The position numbers and the translations under genes are program-made. Source: Candidatus Saccharimonadota bacterium (lineage in GTDB: Bacteria > Patescibacteriota > Saccharimonadia > Saccharimonadales > UBA4665). From it: DNA of 64,000 bases. Positions 8,286 through 17,148 of the stretch are shown in pieces; the first letter of the stretch is position 1; every line of letters starts with the position of its first letter. The notes beneath the pieces were generated by a model. It made no database searches. It worked only from the letters and a program-made list of their open reading frames with translations, and had not been told where the DNA came from. Where the stretch lies: positions 496,001 to 560,000 of the forward strand of contig JAQBRT010000001.1 of the NCBI GenBank assembly GCA_028286345.1. The letters run 5' to 3'.

Positions 8286-8342
8286 GCAACTTTAGCACGA
8301 ATTGCGACAAATTTGCAAAAAGCCTCGGTACTCCCGTAGACT
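8286..8342. promoter_or_regulatory. Divergent Fur/ZIP promoter region with candidate operator dyads
   Basis: The minus promoter -10 for the Fur gene is TAAAGT (8289-8294), and the plus -10 for the ZIP gene is TAGACT (8337-8342). Between them TTGCGA-N5-TTGCAA (8302-8318) is a 17-bp imperfect dyad, and GCAA-N12-TTGC (8286-8305) is an overlapping weaker one that covers the Fur -10. Neither matches the classical Fur, Zur or PerR box from memory, so operator function is inference. Confidence 0.45.
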
Positions 8343-8348
8343 CCAAGC

Positions 8349-9074
8349 ATGACACCAATACTTATATCTTTCGCAGCCTTTTTATCAACCTTTTGCGGCG
8401 GCATTACGGCCGTCAAAAATATTAAACGCTTACATTATGTACTAGGGCTTACCGCTGGCGTTATTTTGGGAGTTGTTGCCTTTGATCTATTGCCTGAGAT
8501 TTTTAAATTGGCCTACGCCAACCACATTGATCCCACCAAGCCAATGATCGCCCTGGTCGTTGGCTTTTTATTGTTCCACATCGTCGAGAAAAACTTATTG
8601 ATTCACCACGCCCACGAATCCGAGTACGGCAAGCACAAACACCCCCAAGTTGGCATGCTGTCGGCCTTGGCGTTATCTGGCCACAGCTTCTTGGACGGCG
8701 TCGGCATAGGCCTGGGCTTTCATGTTAATACCACTGTTGGTATTGCCGTAGCGCTTGCCGTGATTGGCCACGATTTTGCTGACGGCCTCAACACCGTAAC
8801 GCTCATGCTGAACCACAAAAACCCCATCAAGCGGGCTACCAAGTTTTTGCTGCTAGATGCCATCGCTCCCGTCTTGGGCGCTATTTCTACCTTGTTCTTC
8901 ACGCTGTCTGACGCCAATTTGGTACTCTACCTGGGTTTCTTTGCCGGCTTCTTGCTTTACATTGGTGCCAGCGACATCTTGCCACAAGCCCACGAAGAAA
9001 ATTCGTCACGGCGCACGATTGCTTTAACCGTGCTCGGCACCGCCTTTATCTTCCTGGTAACGCGCGCTCTCTAA
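8349..9074 (+). CDS. ZIP-family metal transporter
   Basis: The 241-residue, multi-helix protein has the ZIP metal-site motifs HSFLDGVGIG in TM4 and HDFADGLNTV in TM5, and an upstream His-rich loop HHAHESEYGKHKHP between TM3 and TM4. It should import Zn2+ or other divalent cations across the cytoplasmic membrane. It is transcribed divergently from the Fur-family gene with adjacent promoters and candidate operator dyads between, so metal-dependent repression is likely. TAGACT lies 6 nt before the ATG, predicting a leaderless mRNA. Confidence 0.92.
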   Translation: MTPILISFAAFLSTFCGGITAVKNIKRLHYVLGLTAGVILGVVAFDLLPEIFKLAYANHIDPTKPMIALVVGFLLFHIVEKNLLIHHAHESEYGKHKHPQVGMLSALALSGHSFLDGVGIGLGFHVNTTVGIAVALAVIGHDFADGLNTVTLMLNHKNPIKRATKFLLLDAIAPVLGAISTLFFTLSDANLVLYLGFFAGFLLYIGASDILPQAHEENSSRRTIALTVLGTAFIFLVTRAL

Positions 9075-9116
9075 TAAAGTTGCGCGACATGGGTTAACGG
9101 CGTATATTTCGTCGTA

Positions 9117-10127
9117 ATGATTGGGGATTACGAAGCACTCCATCCACGAGATGTGGTAAGCCAAGAGCAATCCAAGCTCGAGGTCTTACTGCCAACACTC
9201 GAAGAGGAGATGGACATGTGGAACCTCAAATTTTCGATTGAACCGGATGATGAGAAGCGCGCACAACTTGGCGAAGAAGCGAAAGCCAGCCTGAATGAAC
9301 AATGGCCATTTGTGGGTGATGTTTTTATGGTTAGTGGTAAGTGGTATGGCCGTGAAATGTCATCCGATTTGCTCGGCATTCACTTTTCAGAAATCCGCGC
9401 TGCCGATGCGTTTACAATTGCCCAAAGCGCTGGCTTTGCCCTTACTGAGCGGCGTGGAATACAAACAGTTGGTTTTGCTTTTTACGCAGAAACACTGGGG
9501 ATAGACCGCGAAACAGTCGAGGGGGCACTCACTACTAAACGCGTGGCGCCCCATGATGAGTCTACGCTCGCGTTTGTCCGTTCGGCATGGGAAGATGAAA
9601 ACGCACTGATTGAAGGCGCCACTGAGGGGCTGCTTTCTGTCCACGGCCTGTTTAAACTGCAGTTCCGGCCAAACTCAACGTTCTACCGAGTTAAGCATGC
9701 TAAACAGCTCAAGTTTGTTACTGGGCTGCTCGATCAAGCCAATGAGGCGGCCACTGCACCTGGCCATAGCCTGCCTTTTATGACGGTTTCTGACCGCTTG
9801 ATAACCCGGACCAACACCTCGTCCCCCTATGGTTTCCGAACTATGTGGCCAGAAGAAGGGCAACCCAATATTTACATAGAAGGGGAACTGCTTGGCGCCA
9901 CGCTCATTGAGCGGGAGCTGCTTGATGCCAAACCGTTTACATCACCAAAAGATTTTATATACCCAGAGGCCGGGCTAACACTTATCATTAAGCCTCTTCG
10001 GAGCTCTGTCGATCCCAAATTCTTGCCACCCCAAGTGCTAGTACCAATTGGCCATTGCTATGAGATTGGCCTTGGCAGAAACTACGACGATAATGACGAA
10101 GTAGTTGTTGATGAGATTGAAAACTAG
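9117..10127 (+). CDS. Hypothetical protein, lineage-specific
   Basis: No family recognised. The 336-residue protein is soluble and acidic, begins with a Glu-rich helical region, and ends in a run of acidic residues (YDDNDEVVVDEIEN). It has no transmembrane segment, no cysteine-rich motif and no recognisable nucleotide-binding loop. Codon use matches the neighbouring housekeeping genes, so it seems resident rather than newly acquired. TATATT lies 8 nt before the ATG. It is flanked by the ZIP transporter and rmuC, neither of which suggests a role. Confidence 0.7.
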   Translation: MIGDYEALHPRDVVSQEQSKLEVLLPTLEEEMDMWNLKFSIEPDDEKRAQLGEEAKASLNEQWPFVGDVFMVSGKWYGREMSSDLLGIHFSEIRAADAFTIAQSAGFALTERRGIQTVGFAFYAETLGIDRETVEGALTTKRVAPHDESTLAFVRSAWEDENALIEGATEGLLSVHGLFKLQFRPNSTFYRVKHAKQLKFVTGLLDQANEAATAPGHSLPFMTVSDRLITRTNTSSPYGFRTMWPEEGQPNIYIEGELLGATLIERELLDAKPFTSPKDFIYPEAGLTLIIKPLRSSVDPKFLPPQVLVPIGHCYEIGLGRNYDDNDEVVVDEIEN

Positions 10128-10163
10128 TTACGACTTACCCCTGAAAACTGTTAAAATAAACCT

Positions 10164-11231
10164 ATGATCATAGCGGTTATCGTTTTGGGGATCCTGATAC
10201 TGGGGGTTATTGGTATGTTGGTGCTGGTACTGCGCCGCTCTTCCACGCCTGCCACAGACGGTGGTGCCGCACTGCTGCTTAAGGCTGATATGACCGAGCT
10301 CAATAACACCGTCGGTGCACTTAAAGACAGCCTGCAAAAACAGCTGGTAGAACAGATGGGTGCCAGCAGTAAAAACATGCAGGCCCAATGGGCGTCCAGC
10401 AACAAGATCCTGACAGAAGTCACGCAGCGCCTTACAGAACTCGATAAAACTAATAAAAACGTTGGTGACATTGCCGGCGAGCTCAAGATGCTGCAAAACG
10501 TCCTGCAAAACCCCAAGCAGCGCGGAGTAATCGGCGAGTTTTACTTGGAGCAAATCCTAAAAAACACTTTGCCGCCTGGTGCTTTTGAGCTGCAATACAG
10601 GATTACTGAAGGCCTGATTGTTGATGCAGCCATTAAGCTCGACGACAAAATCCTCCCCGTAGACAGCAAGTTTTCGCTCGAAAACTATAACCGTTTGATT
10701 GACTGCGCAGACAACGAGCGCGAGGGCCTAGAAAGGCTTTTCAAAACCGATATCAAGAACCGTATAGATGAAACCAGCAAGTACATCTTGCCCGGCAAGG
10801 GCACGCTCGACCAAGCGCTGATGTTTATTCCATCCGAGGCAATTTATTACGACCTGCTGGCCAATAAAGTTGGCCTTAGTGCTGTTAGTGGCCGTAACCT
10901 GATACAGTACGCCAGCGAAAAAAAGGTAACCATTGTTGGCCCAAGCACCCTAAGCGCCATGCTACAAACCATCATCCAAGGCCTGCGCTCCATGGAGATT
11001 CACCGCGACACAGAAAAAATCCGCAAAAACATCGAACAGCTGCAAAAACACCTACTAGCCCACAACGCCTACATGGGTAAACTGGGTGCCAGCTTGGGCA
11101 CCACCGTTGGCCACTTCAACACTACTTACAAAGAACTGGGCAAGATCGACCGCGACATCGTCAAGATCGCCGAAACCGAAGCCACCGTAGACCCTATGGT
11201 CCTTGAAAAGCCCAACCTTATCGACGAATAA
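10164..11231 (+). CDS. rmuC: DNA recombination protein RmuC homologue
   Basis: One N-terminal membrane helix (about residues 2-22) is followed by a coiled-coil region and then the RmuC domain: KQRGVIGEFYLEQILKN (near 116), ITEGLIVDAAIKL and LPVDSKFSLENYNRL, the core of a PD-(D/E)XK-like nuclease fold. RmuC restrains DNA inversion and rearrangement in E. coli. At 355 residues it is shorter than the E. coli protein but keeps the full conserved domain. TAAAAT lies 6 nt before the ATG. Its 3' end overlaps the convergent HIT gene by 14 nt. Confidence 0.9.
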   Translation: MIIAVIVLGILILGVIGMLVLVLRRSSTPATDGGAALLLKADMTELNNTVGALKDSLQKQLVEQMGASSKNMQAQWASSNKILTEVTQRLTELDKTNKNVGDIAGELKMLQNVLQNPKQRGVIGEFYLEQILKNTLPPGAFELQYRITEGLIVDAAIKLDDKILPVDSKFSLENYNRLIDCADNEREGLERLFKTDIKNRIDETSKYILPGKGTLDQALMFIPSEAIYYDLLANKVGLSAVSGRNLIQYASEKKVTIVGPSTLSAMLQTIIQGLRSMEIHRDTEKIRKNIEQLQKHLLAHNAYMGKLGASLGTTVGHFNTTYKELGKIDRDIVKIAETEATVDPMVLEKPNLIDE

Positions 11232-11649
11232 GCAAATAAGGCTTGCGCAAAAACAGGAAAAAATTAGCCCGCTTATTGTTGGTTTTGATCAGATGGGTGT
11301 GCTGGTGCGGTACCGATTTAGAACTGTTATCTTTTTCTCGGGCATAAATGTTGTAGCCCTGCTCCTGGTAGTCGGCAATTATTGCCATAACTTCGGCCCG
11401 CTCATCTTCTGTAAGGTCATGCAGCGACTCGATGTGCCGGCTTGGCACGACCATCAAGTGGCTAGTCACTTTCATAAATTCCCAGTACTGGTAGGGATAT
11501 AGGTTCTTAATGACGCTTGCGTGGAGATAATTTTTAACGAGCAAGTTGCCAGCATCTTCACAAAATGGGCATTTTTTGGCACCTTTGCGCAGTTGCTTGT
11601 GGGATTTGTCAGGATTGTAGTGTTTTTCGAGTTTTCGGGAACGGTACAT
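11218..11649 (-). CDS. HIT-family nucleotide hydrolase/transferase
   Basis: The C-terminal half carries the histidine triad SVPHQHTHLIKT (about 111-122), the catalytic H-x-H-x-H motif of the HIT superfamily, whose members split nucleoside phosphoramidates or dinucleoside polyphosphates. Upstream, MVVPSRHIESLHDLTEDE matches the HIT fold helix region, and CPFCED near residue 28 may hold a metal. The Lys/Arg-rich N-terminus (about 27 residues) is longer than minimal HIT proteins. TATACT lies 6 nt before the ATG, so the mRNA is leaderless. Confidence 0.85.
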   Translation of the reverse strand: MYRSRKLEKHYNPDKSHKQLRKGAKKCPFCEDAGNLLVKNYLHASVIKNLYPYQYWEFMKVTSHLMVVPSRHIESLHDLTEDERAEVMAIIADYQEQGYNIYAREKDNSSKSVPHQHTHLIKTNNKRANFFLFLRKPYLLIRR

Positions 11650-11665
11650 CTGGCCAGTATACCAA

Positions 11666-12991
11666 CTATTTCTGGGTCTTAAATAGGTCGAGTGCCAAAG
11701 CGGCCGTCCAGCTAAAGTTCATGGCGCCGGCGGCTTGGCCGGTGTGCGGGTCAAAGTACTCGGAGCAGCCGGACTTTTCGACCATCTCTAGCGTGCTTTC
11801 GCGCAGGGCAGCTGCGTGGTCTTTGTAGCCGTAGCGCTCCAGGCCATCAATAATCAGCCAATTCATGTTTACCCAGCTTGGACCCTGCCAGTATAGGCGA
11901 GGATGAAACCAGAAAGAGTTGGCGGTTACGCTAGGAACCGGGTAGGCGGTGCCAAAGGCCTGGTCGTTTTCTAGCATTTTAACCAGTTTAGCGGCCGTTT
12001 CTTTGCTGATTGAGCCGGCATACAGCGGCAACAGCGTGGCCACGGTAGGTATTTTAAGCAGCCGGTGGGTGATAAAGTCGCGCGAGTAATACTGGCCGGA
12101 GTAGGGGTCGTACAGCTGTTCAAAGGCGGTTTCGGTCTTCTTGATGCTGGCGTCTAAGCCCTCGGGCAGATCTTCGCGGATGGTTTTGGCAATATCGCGC
12201 AAATGCTGGTTGGCCCGGATAAAGATACTGTTAAAAGCCAAATCTTCAATGGCAAACAGCCCGTGGTCTAGGATTTTATTAATGTCATAGCCTTTACGGC
12301 GCAGGCGGCGTTGGATGTCGAACAGCGTCAGGGCCTCAACCGTCGAAAAGCGTTCGTCTATTGGCACCGAGCGGGTATCGCGGCGGAACAGGTTGATCAC
12401 CCGGTCGAGGTGAGTTTTTTCGATGATCGTAATCCAAACCGGCAGCTGGTGCTCGTGCATTTCGGCCATCCACGGCGGCGTGTTGTCTAGGCCGGTTTCC
12501 CAGGGATGAATCTGGAGCATCAGTCCCTCTTTGTGCGGGTCGCGTTCGGTGTAGAGCCACTGGTGGTAGCTGACCAGCGCCGGCCACATCATGCGGTACC
12601 AACTGCGGCGTTCAGGTAGGGCCAGCTTTTTGCCAACTTGGACTATGGCTTCGGCCAGCATTGGTGGCTGGGTGATGCCCGTGGTAGCTACGCCATTGGG
12701 CGCGTAAGGGTTGAGCCAGCTGCGCCAGATGTTGCGGTCGGTGCGGTAGGCGGCGTCATCGCGGAAAATAATGTTGGGCAGCATCCCATTATGCCACTGG
12801 CCGCGGATCAGGCTGGTTAGCTCAGTCTGGGCGCGTTCAACATCGATGTGGCGCAGGCCAATAGCTACAAAACAGCTGTCCCACAGCCACTGGTGCGGGT
12901 AGAGGCCATGTGCTGGCTGGGTGTAGTTGCCGCGGTCATTCATCTCAAGAACTGCCGTGCACTGATCAACAAGGGAAGGCGAGTCCTGCAT
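11666..12991 (-). CDS. Six-hairpin glycosidase, GH63/mannosylglycerate hydrolase-like
   Basis: The 441-residue protein has an (alpha/alpha)6-barrel signature: GLYPHQWLWDSCFVAIGL near residue 30, where the Asp is the probable acid catalyst, DPHKEGLMLQIHPWETGLDN, and RLYWQGPSWVNMNWLIIDGL near the C-terminus. These motifs are shared by GH63 glucosidases and MgH-type hydrolases acting on glucosyl- or mannosyl-glycerate and trehalose-like substrates. No signal peptide is present, so it acts in the cytoplasm. I place the start at the ATG that follows TATACT by 9 nt; a 50-codon in-frame upstream extension has no support. Confidence 0.85.
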   Translation of the reverse strand: MQDSPSLVDQCTAVLEMNDRGNYTQPAHGLYPHQWLWDSCFVAIGLRHIDVERAQTELTSLIRGQWHNGMLPNIIFRDDAAYRTDRNIWRSWLNPYAPNGVATTGITQPPMLAEAIVQVGKKLALPERRSWYRMMWPALVSYHQWLYTERDPHKEGLMLQIHPWETGLDNTPPWMAEMHEHQLPVWITIIEKTHLDRVINLFRRDTRSVPIDERFSTVEALTLFDIQRRLRRKGYDINKILDHGLFAIEDLAFNSIFIRANQHLRDIAKTIREDLPEGLDASIKKTETAFEQLYDPYSGQYYSRDFITHRLLKIPTVATLLPLYAGSISKETAAKLVKMLENDQAFGTAYPVPSVTANSFWFHPRLYWQGPSWVNMNWLIIDGLERYGYKDHAAALRESTLEMVEKSGCSEYFDPHTGQAAGAMNFSWTAALALDLFKTQK

Positions 12992-13083
12992 ATGCTTATC
13001 AGTATACCGCGCATCCAACAGATGCAAACTATAGATAAACTTGACCAGATATGTTATAATATGACCAAAGCAAGGTCTAATAG

Positions 13084-14451
13084 ATGGAATTTGGCAGTAC
13101 AGATAGACGGTTCGAGGTGGCTGCTGCCGAAGAAGCGGCACTTATTACAGTGCTAGAAGCATTTGATGACCACGAATTCCTCAAGTTTACGCCAAACGGG
13201 CTTGACCTGTACCGTAACGAGCGCATTGGCACCCAAACTAAAAGTTTTAGTATTGGCAATGTGCAGCACACCATGGATGCCGGCACCTATGAGCCGGTAC
13301 TGGTTGGACAGTACCCATCACTGCACGATTTTATAGCAAGCCATCACAAAAACCCCGAACCGGACACACACCAGCCACTCACCCAAACCAATGAGTCTGC
13401 CAAGGCCTGGGAGCAGACACTGCCCACTATAGACAACATGCGCGATGCAGCTGTTGCTGAAATTGAAACCAGGCAAACTAACTTTCATTACGAAGTTGTT
13501 ATGTGCGGAGCCTGCGACGGCGAATCGGCAACTATCCATGAATGCAATTGCATGCAGCACGGTTCAACCTATGAAGACATACTAAGCGGTGTCGTTGTTG
13601 AGACTGTTGAGACAGGCGCACCAGACTCAGACTGTAAAAGCTGCTGCGGCACTGGCCTGGCAGCAACGGAATGCCGAAGTTGCCTTGGTGCAGGTTTTAT
13701 AAACTTATACCCCGAAGTGCGGCTGCTTAACATAGCGACAAATGAAAGCATTATATTGTCGCTCGACCTGGCGCATATTATTGCTGCTGGCGAGCTAGTA
13801 CTCGGCGGCCATTTGGTTGACACAAAAGGCTACCTTGAATCATGCTATGAGCTCTTTAGTGATGTGCATGGTTACCTGGTACGTGAGCTTGAAAAACTGG
13901 GTGTTAGTGCCGAAGATTCAATCCGGGTTCTGGGCAAGAAGCTGCAAGCCTTAGATTTTCACGATGCCGAAATGACAATCGCCCAAGCCGAGTGGCGGCA
14001 GCTACCTGACGGTACTACCGAGAGTTCCACGATTAGCGAAGAAAACATTATTGATGGCCTGCGGCAGGCGCAGGTCCAACTAGCTGGCTTTTTTGCCAAG
14101 CCGGTCATAACCCTGGAGCACTACCGTTTCGATCCGGCAGCCGCCCGTGTTACAGCAGCGAAACTGGGACAAGTAATGACAGATGGTGCAGTGGTTGAAG
14201 AAACCACCTTTGCCGCCCGTCCGGCCCGCCGCCTGCACGAAGCTTTTAACGACCTGGTGGCATTAGCTGCCAGCAAAGGCTACACGCTTGGGTACGACCA
14301 AAGCCCGCTTAATGGCCACGATGTTGGCCCAGCCTTTCATGTTTTTGACCAAAATGGCCAATACAAACAGGCATTGTACGTGGCGTCACACCTCCAGACG
14401 GCCCTGGAAAATTCGTGGTTTGAGCTATTAGAACTTAACGATAATTCGTAA
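13084..14451 (+). CDS. Hypothetical protein with DnaJ-type cysteine cluster
   Basis: Not assignable to a family. The 455-residue protein has a central cysteine-rich segment with pairs at Cys141/144, Cys154/156, Cys184/187 and Cys197/200; two have the CxxCxGxG-like form of DnaJ zinc centres (CKSCCGTG and CRSCLGAG). This suggests two zinc sites, but no J domain is present. The flanking regions are soluble with mixed charge. A TATAAT hexamer lies 23 nt before the ATG, giving a short leader without a clear Shine-Dalgarno. The end overlaps the convergent yajQ gene by 17 nt. Confidence 0.7.
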   Translation: MEFGSTDRRFEVAAAEEAALITVLEAFDDHEFLKFTPNGLDLYRNERIGTQTKSFSIGNVQHTMDAGTYEPVLVGQYPSLHDFIASHHKNPEPDTHQPLTQTNESAKAWEQTLPTIDNMRDAAVAEIETRQTNFHYEVVMCGACDGESATIHECNCMQHGSTYEDILSGVVVETVETGAPDSDCKSCCGTGLAATECRSCLGAGFINLYPEVRLLNIATNESIILSLDLAHIIAAGELVLGGHLVDTKGYLESCYELFSDVHGYLVRELEKLGVSAEDSIRVLGKKLQALDFHDAEMTIAQAEWRQLPDGTTESSTISEENIIDGLRQAQVQLAGFFAKPVITLEHYRFDPAAARVTAAKLGQVMTDGAVVEETTFAARPARRLHEAFNDLVALAASKGYTLGYDQSPLNGHDVGPAFHVFDQNGQYKQALYVASHLQTALENSWFELLELNDNS

Positions 14452-14929
14452 AACTAAGCGGGAAGTCAAAATCCTGCTGTTTGAGTAGTTGCATAACGCC
14501 CTGTAGGTCGTCTTTGCTGGAGCTCATGACGCGCACGGTGTCGCCCTGGATCTGGGGCTTCACTTTGGGGAATTGTTCACGGATAACAGCGGTGACCTTT
14601 TTGGCCTTATCCTGGTCTAAGCCTTGCTTAAACGGCACCTCTTTGGTGGTTTTTAAGTTAGATTCCACAATTTCCTTGGTAACATCCAGGACTTTCTGTG
14701 ATTGCTCGCGGCTGGCCAGCTTTTTGCGCACAATATCGAGGATGGCCTCTATCTGCCACTCGCCGCTGCCGGTTACTTTGATGCCTTTTTTATCATCCAG
14801 CCACTCAATAGCGGCCGGGGTGCCCTTAAAGTCGTAGCGGCTGGTCATTTCGCGCTCTGCTTGGTCGAAAACATTATTCATCTCGGCTTTGTCGTACTCC
14901 GAAACCACATCAAAAGAAAAATTTGCCAT
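14435..14929 (-). CDS. yajQ: YajQ family nucleotide-binding protein
   Basis: The 164-residue length and the full set of family motifs (FSFDVVSEYDKAEMNNVFDQ at the N-terminus, RYDFKGT near residue 31, and the C-terminal DTVRVMSSSKDDLQGVMQ) identify YajQ/DUF520. Family members bind nucleotides, including cyclic di-GMP in Xanthomonas, and affect transcription or phage interactions elsewhere; no partner is visible here. TATACT lies 6 nt before the ATG, one of the cleanest leaderless starts in the window. Confidence 0.95.
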   Translation of the reverse strand: MANFSFDVVSEYDKAEMNNVFDQAEREMTSRYDFKGTPAAIEWLDDKKGIKVTGSGEWQIEAILDIVRKKLASREQSQKVLDVTKEIVESNLKTTKEVPFKQGLDQDKAKKVTAVIREQFPKVKPQIQGDTVRVMSSSKDDLQGVMQLLKQQDFDFPLSFTNYR

Positions 14930-14967
14930 GACTACAGTATAGAACAGATTGGCTACGGTAGTGAAAT

Positions 14968-15438
14968 CTAGTCGTTGTCCCAGCGCATGGCGCGTGGCAG
15001 GCCAACAAAAATGAACTTCTCAAAATCGGCTTCATAAATGGTCATCGTACCCGGAATAACCGCTTTAGAGCGTTCCGGCGTAAACCGTATGCGTGGCTGT
15101 AGGCCTTGTTCGCGCAGCTCCTGGGCTTTTTTGCGTGCCGGGAAAGCGTCTGTGATGGTGCCGCAGACAGTTTTCAGCTCAGTTACCGGCCTGAGCAAGG
15201 CGCGATCAAAATTAAACATCTTGCCTTCTAGGTTGGCAGTAACAATTTCGGTGTCTTTTACATGAGTGGTGCGTACCCAGTTTAGCTCAACGTATTGGCC
15301 TACACGCAGCCAGTGGGGGTCAGAAAAATGAAAGCGGCCGTCTATCTGTTCGGGAATCTGATGGGCTAGGGGTTGCTCAAGGTTGATCACCGTAAGATCA
15401 ATCATTGGTTCCTTGCCGAGCGTTTCTATGTACGCCAT
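14968..15438 (-). CDS. Hypothetical soluble protein
   Basis: No family recognised. The start chosen (MAYIETLGKEPMID) lies 8 nt after AAGGG and about 35 nt after TACACT, and gives about 156 residues; a 16-codon extension upstream overlaps the promoter. The protein is rich in beta-prone segments, with two cysteine-poor halves and a basic patch (FPARKKAQELREQG). It is followed on the same strand by yajQ after 38 nt, but yajQ has its own promoter, so the two need not be co-transcribed. Confidence 0.65.
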   Translation of the reverse strand: MAYIETLGKEPMIDLTVINLEQPLAHQIPEQIDGRFHFSDPHWLRVGQYVELNWVRTTHVKDTEIVTANLEGKMFNFDRALLRPVTELKTVCGTITDAFPARKKAQELREQGLQPRIRFTPERSKAVIPGTMTIYEADFEKFIFVGLPRAMRWDND

Positions 15439-15550
15439 TTGGGTTTCCCTTATTTTGGTTATGTTAACCCCAGTGTACCCCCGCATACCGCATATGCCAA
15501 TTGTTTTATATGCATCAAAATAACACTGCTGGTATACTGATGGATAAGAT

Positions 15551-16606
15551 ATGAACTACCAAAATCCTCAGGTTGCTGAAGTTGCCCAACTGCTGAAAAA
15601 CAGGTTAGCCGAACTACCCAACAAATCCGACATTTTTAAATCCATAGAACTTAAAGCGTTATATGACGAACTTAAAGTCCTCCCCGCCGACCAGCGTGCC
15701 GGCTTTGGCGCCGAAGTTAATGCTCTCCGCCAAGAACTCCAGGGTTTGCTAGCCTCAGGCTCCCAAGCTGCCGAAGCCCTGCCGCCAATTGATGTTACTG
15801 CGCCATTTGACGTTAACGTTGCGCCTGCCGACCGCCCAGTGCTGCTGCCAACAGAACAGGGCAGCAAACACCCGCTGATGACCGAGCTGGAAACCGTTTT
15901 AGATATTTTCTACCGTATGGGCTTTACCGCTGTAGAATCACCAGAAATTGATGATGATTACCACATGTTTGGCGCCCTCAACTTCCCAGAAGGCCACCCC
16001 GCCCGCGACGACTACGACACCTTTATGACCACCCAAACAGATAAGAACGGCAAACAGTTTATCGCGCCAGCCCACACCAGCACCATGCAGAACCGCGTTC
16101 TCAAACAGTACAAACCCAACCTGGCCGCCGGCGAGCCAATTGCTGTAGTTATCCCCGGCCGCGTCTTCCGCAACGAAGACCTCGATGCCCGCCACGAGCA
16201 CACTTTTTACCAGCTCGAAGGCGTTTACGTTGGCAAAGGCATCCACGCCGGCAACCTGATAGCCACGCTTAAAACTTTCCTGGAAGAGTATTACGGCAAA
16301 GCCCTAGAAGTTAAAACCCAGCCTTTCTACTTCCCATTCACCGAACCATCGTTCGAGTTTGCCCTCAGCTGCCCATTCTGCGACAAGGCCGGCTGCAACG
16401 TCTGCTCTTACTCTGGCTGGATCGAGCTACTTGGCTGCGGCATGATTCACCCCAATGTCCTTAGTGAAGCCGGCATCGACCCTAACGAATACACTGGTTT
16501 TGCTTGGGGCGGCGGCATTGACCGCTTGGTCATGATGAAAAACAACATCGAAGACATCCGCCACTTCGAATCTGCCCGCCTAGAATTTTTGAGGCAGTTC
16601 TCATGA
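15551..16606 (+). CDS. pheS: Phenylalanyl-tRNA synthetase alpha subunit
   Basis: The catalytic subunit of the heterotetrameric enzyme that charges tRNA-Phe. Class II motif 2 is visible as GRVFRNEDLDARHEHTFYQLEG, preceded by HTSTMQNR and followed by PFYFPFTEPSFEF and the motif 3 region GFAWGGGIDRLVMMKN. A Cys-rich insert CPFCDKAGCNVCSYSGW is a zinc-like site found in many bacterial PheS proteins. At 351 residues the length is normal. TATACT lies 12 nt before the ATG. The stop overlaps the next start as ATGA, opening a four-gene coupled operon that ends with pheT. Confidence 0.97.
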   Translation: MNYQNPQVAEVAQLLKNRLAELPNKSDIFKSIELKALYDELKVLPADQRAGFGAEVNALRQELQGLLASGSQAAEALPPIDVTAPFDVNVAPADRPVLLPTEQGSKHPLMTELETVLDIFYRMGFTAVESPEIDDDYHMFGALNFPEGHPARDDYDTFMTTQTDKNGKQFIAPAHTSTMQNRVLKQYKPNLAAGEPIAVVIPGRVFRNEDLDARHEHTFYQLEGVYVGKGIHAGNLIATLKTFLEEYYGKALEVKTQPFYFPFTEPSFEFALSCPFCDKAGCNVCSYSGWIELLGCGMIHPNVLSEAGIDPNEYTGFAWGGGIDRLVMMKNNIEDIRHFESARLEFLRQFS

Positions 16607-17148
16607 AGAAATTAATTTTATTAGGCGATAGTCTATTTGGCCAAGCCGGTAAGCACCGTATTGAAATGCTGGAATTAGCACTTAACAACAATTACGACAT
16701 CTACAATTGCGCAGCTGGCGGCTGGGACACGAACGACATCGTAAAGAAATCGGCATATTTAGCTGGCTTAAAGCCAGATGTCATGGTGTTGTCCGTGGGC
16801 ACTAACGATATTGCTTCATGGCACCATGTTTCGCTCCAGCAATTTGAGGATAACCTTCTTCGGATTTTAGAAATTTGGAAAGACTCCAAAGTTATCTTTT
16901 TCTTGCCACCACCACTTAATGAAGCTGCACAAGAAGCGCCTAAGATTCGCCGTAACAGTGACTTAAAGCAGTATCAGCAGGTTGCCGTTCAGATCTGTAA
17001 GGAGCGCGGTGTTACTTATATAAACTCTTGGGATATTTTTGGGCCACTACTTGATGCTGGTGATAGCTATCATATAGACGACGGTGTACACCTCAGCGAT
17101 GATGGTTACAGTATTACATGGTCAGAAGTTGCAAAGGTGCTGGCATGA
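16603..17148 (+). CDS. SGNH/GDSL-family hydrolase
   Basis: The 181-residue protein holds the SGNH catalytic blocks: GDSLFG (8-13, catalytic Ser), a Gly in block II (AAGGWDTND), GTNDIASW (about 66-73, catalytic Asn) and DGVHLSDDGY near the C-terminus with the Asp/His pair. No signal peptide is seen, so it is cytoplasmic. The family includes acyl esterases and lipases acting on varied substrates. It is placed between pheS and a Nudix gene with ATGA overlaps on both sides, which guarantees co-translation with the synthetase; a role in synthetase proofreading or in hydrolysing aminoacyl esters is speculation. Confidence 0.9.
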   Translation: MKKLILLGDSLFGQAGKHRIEMLELALNNNYDIYNCAAGGWDTNDIVKKSAYLAGLKPDVMVLSVGTNDIASWHHVSLQQFEDNLLRILEIWKDSKVIFFLPPPLNEAAQEAPKIRRNSDLKQYQQVAVQICKERGVTYINSWDIFGPLLDAGDSYHIDDGVHLSDDGYSITWSEVAKVLA

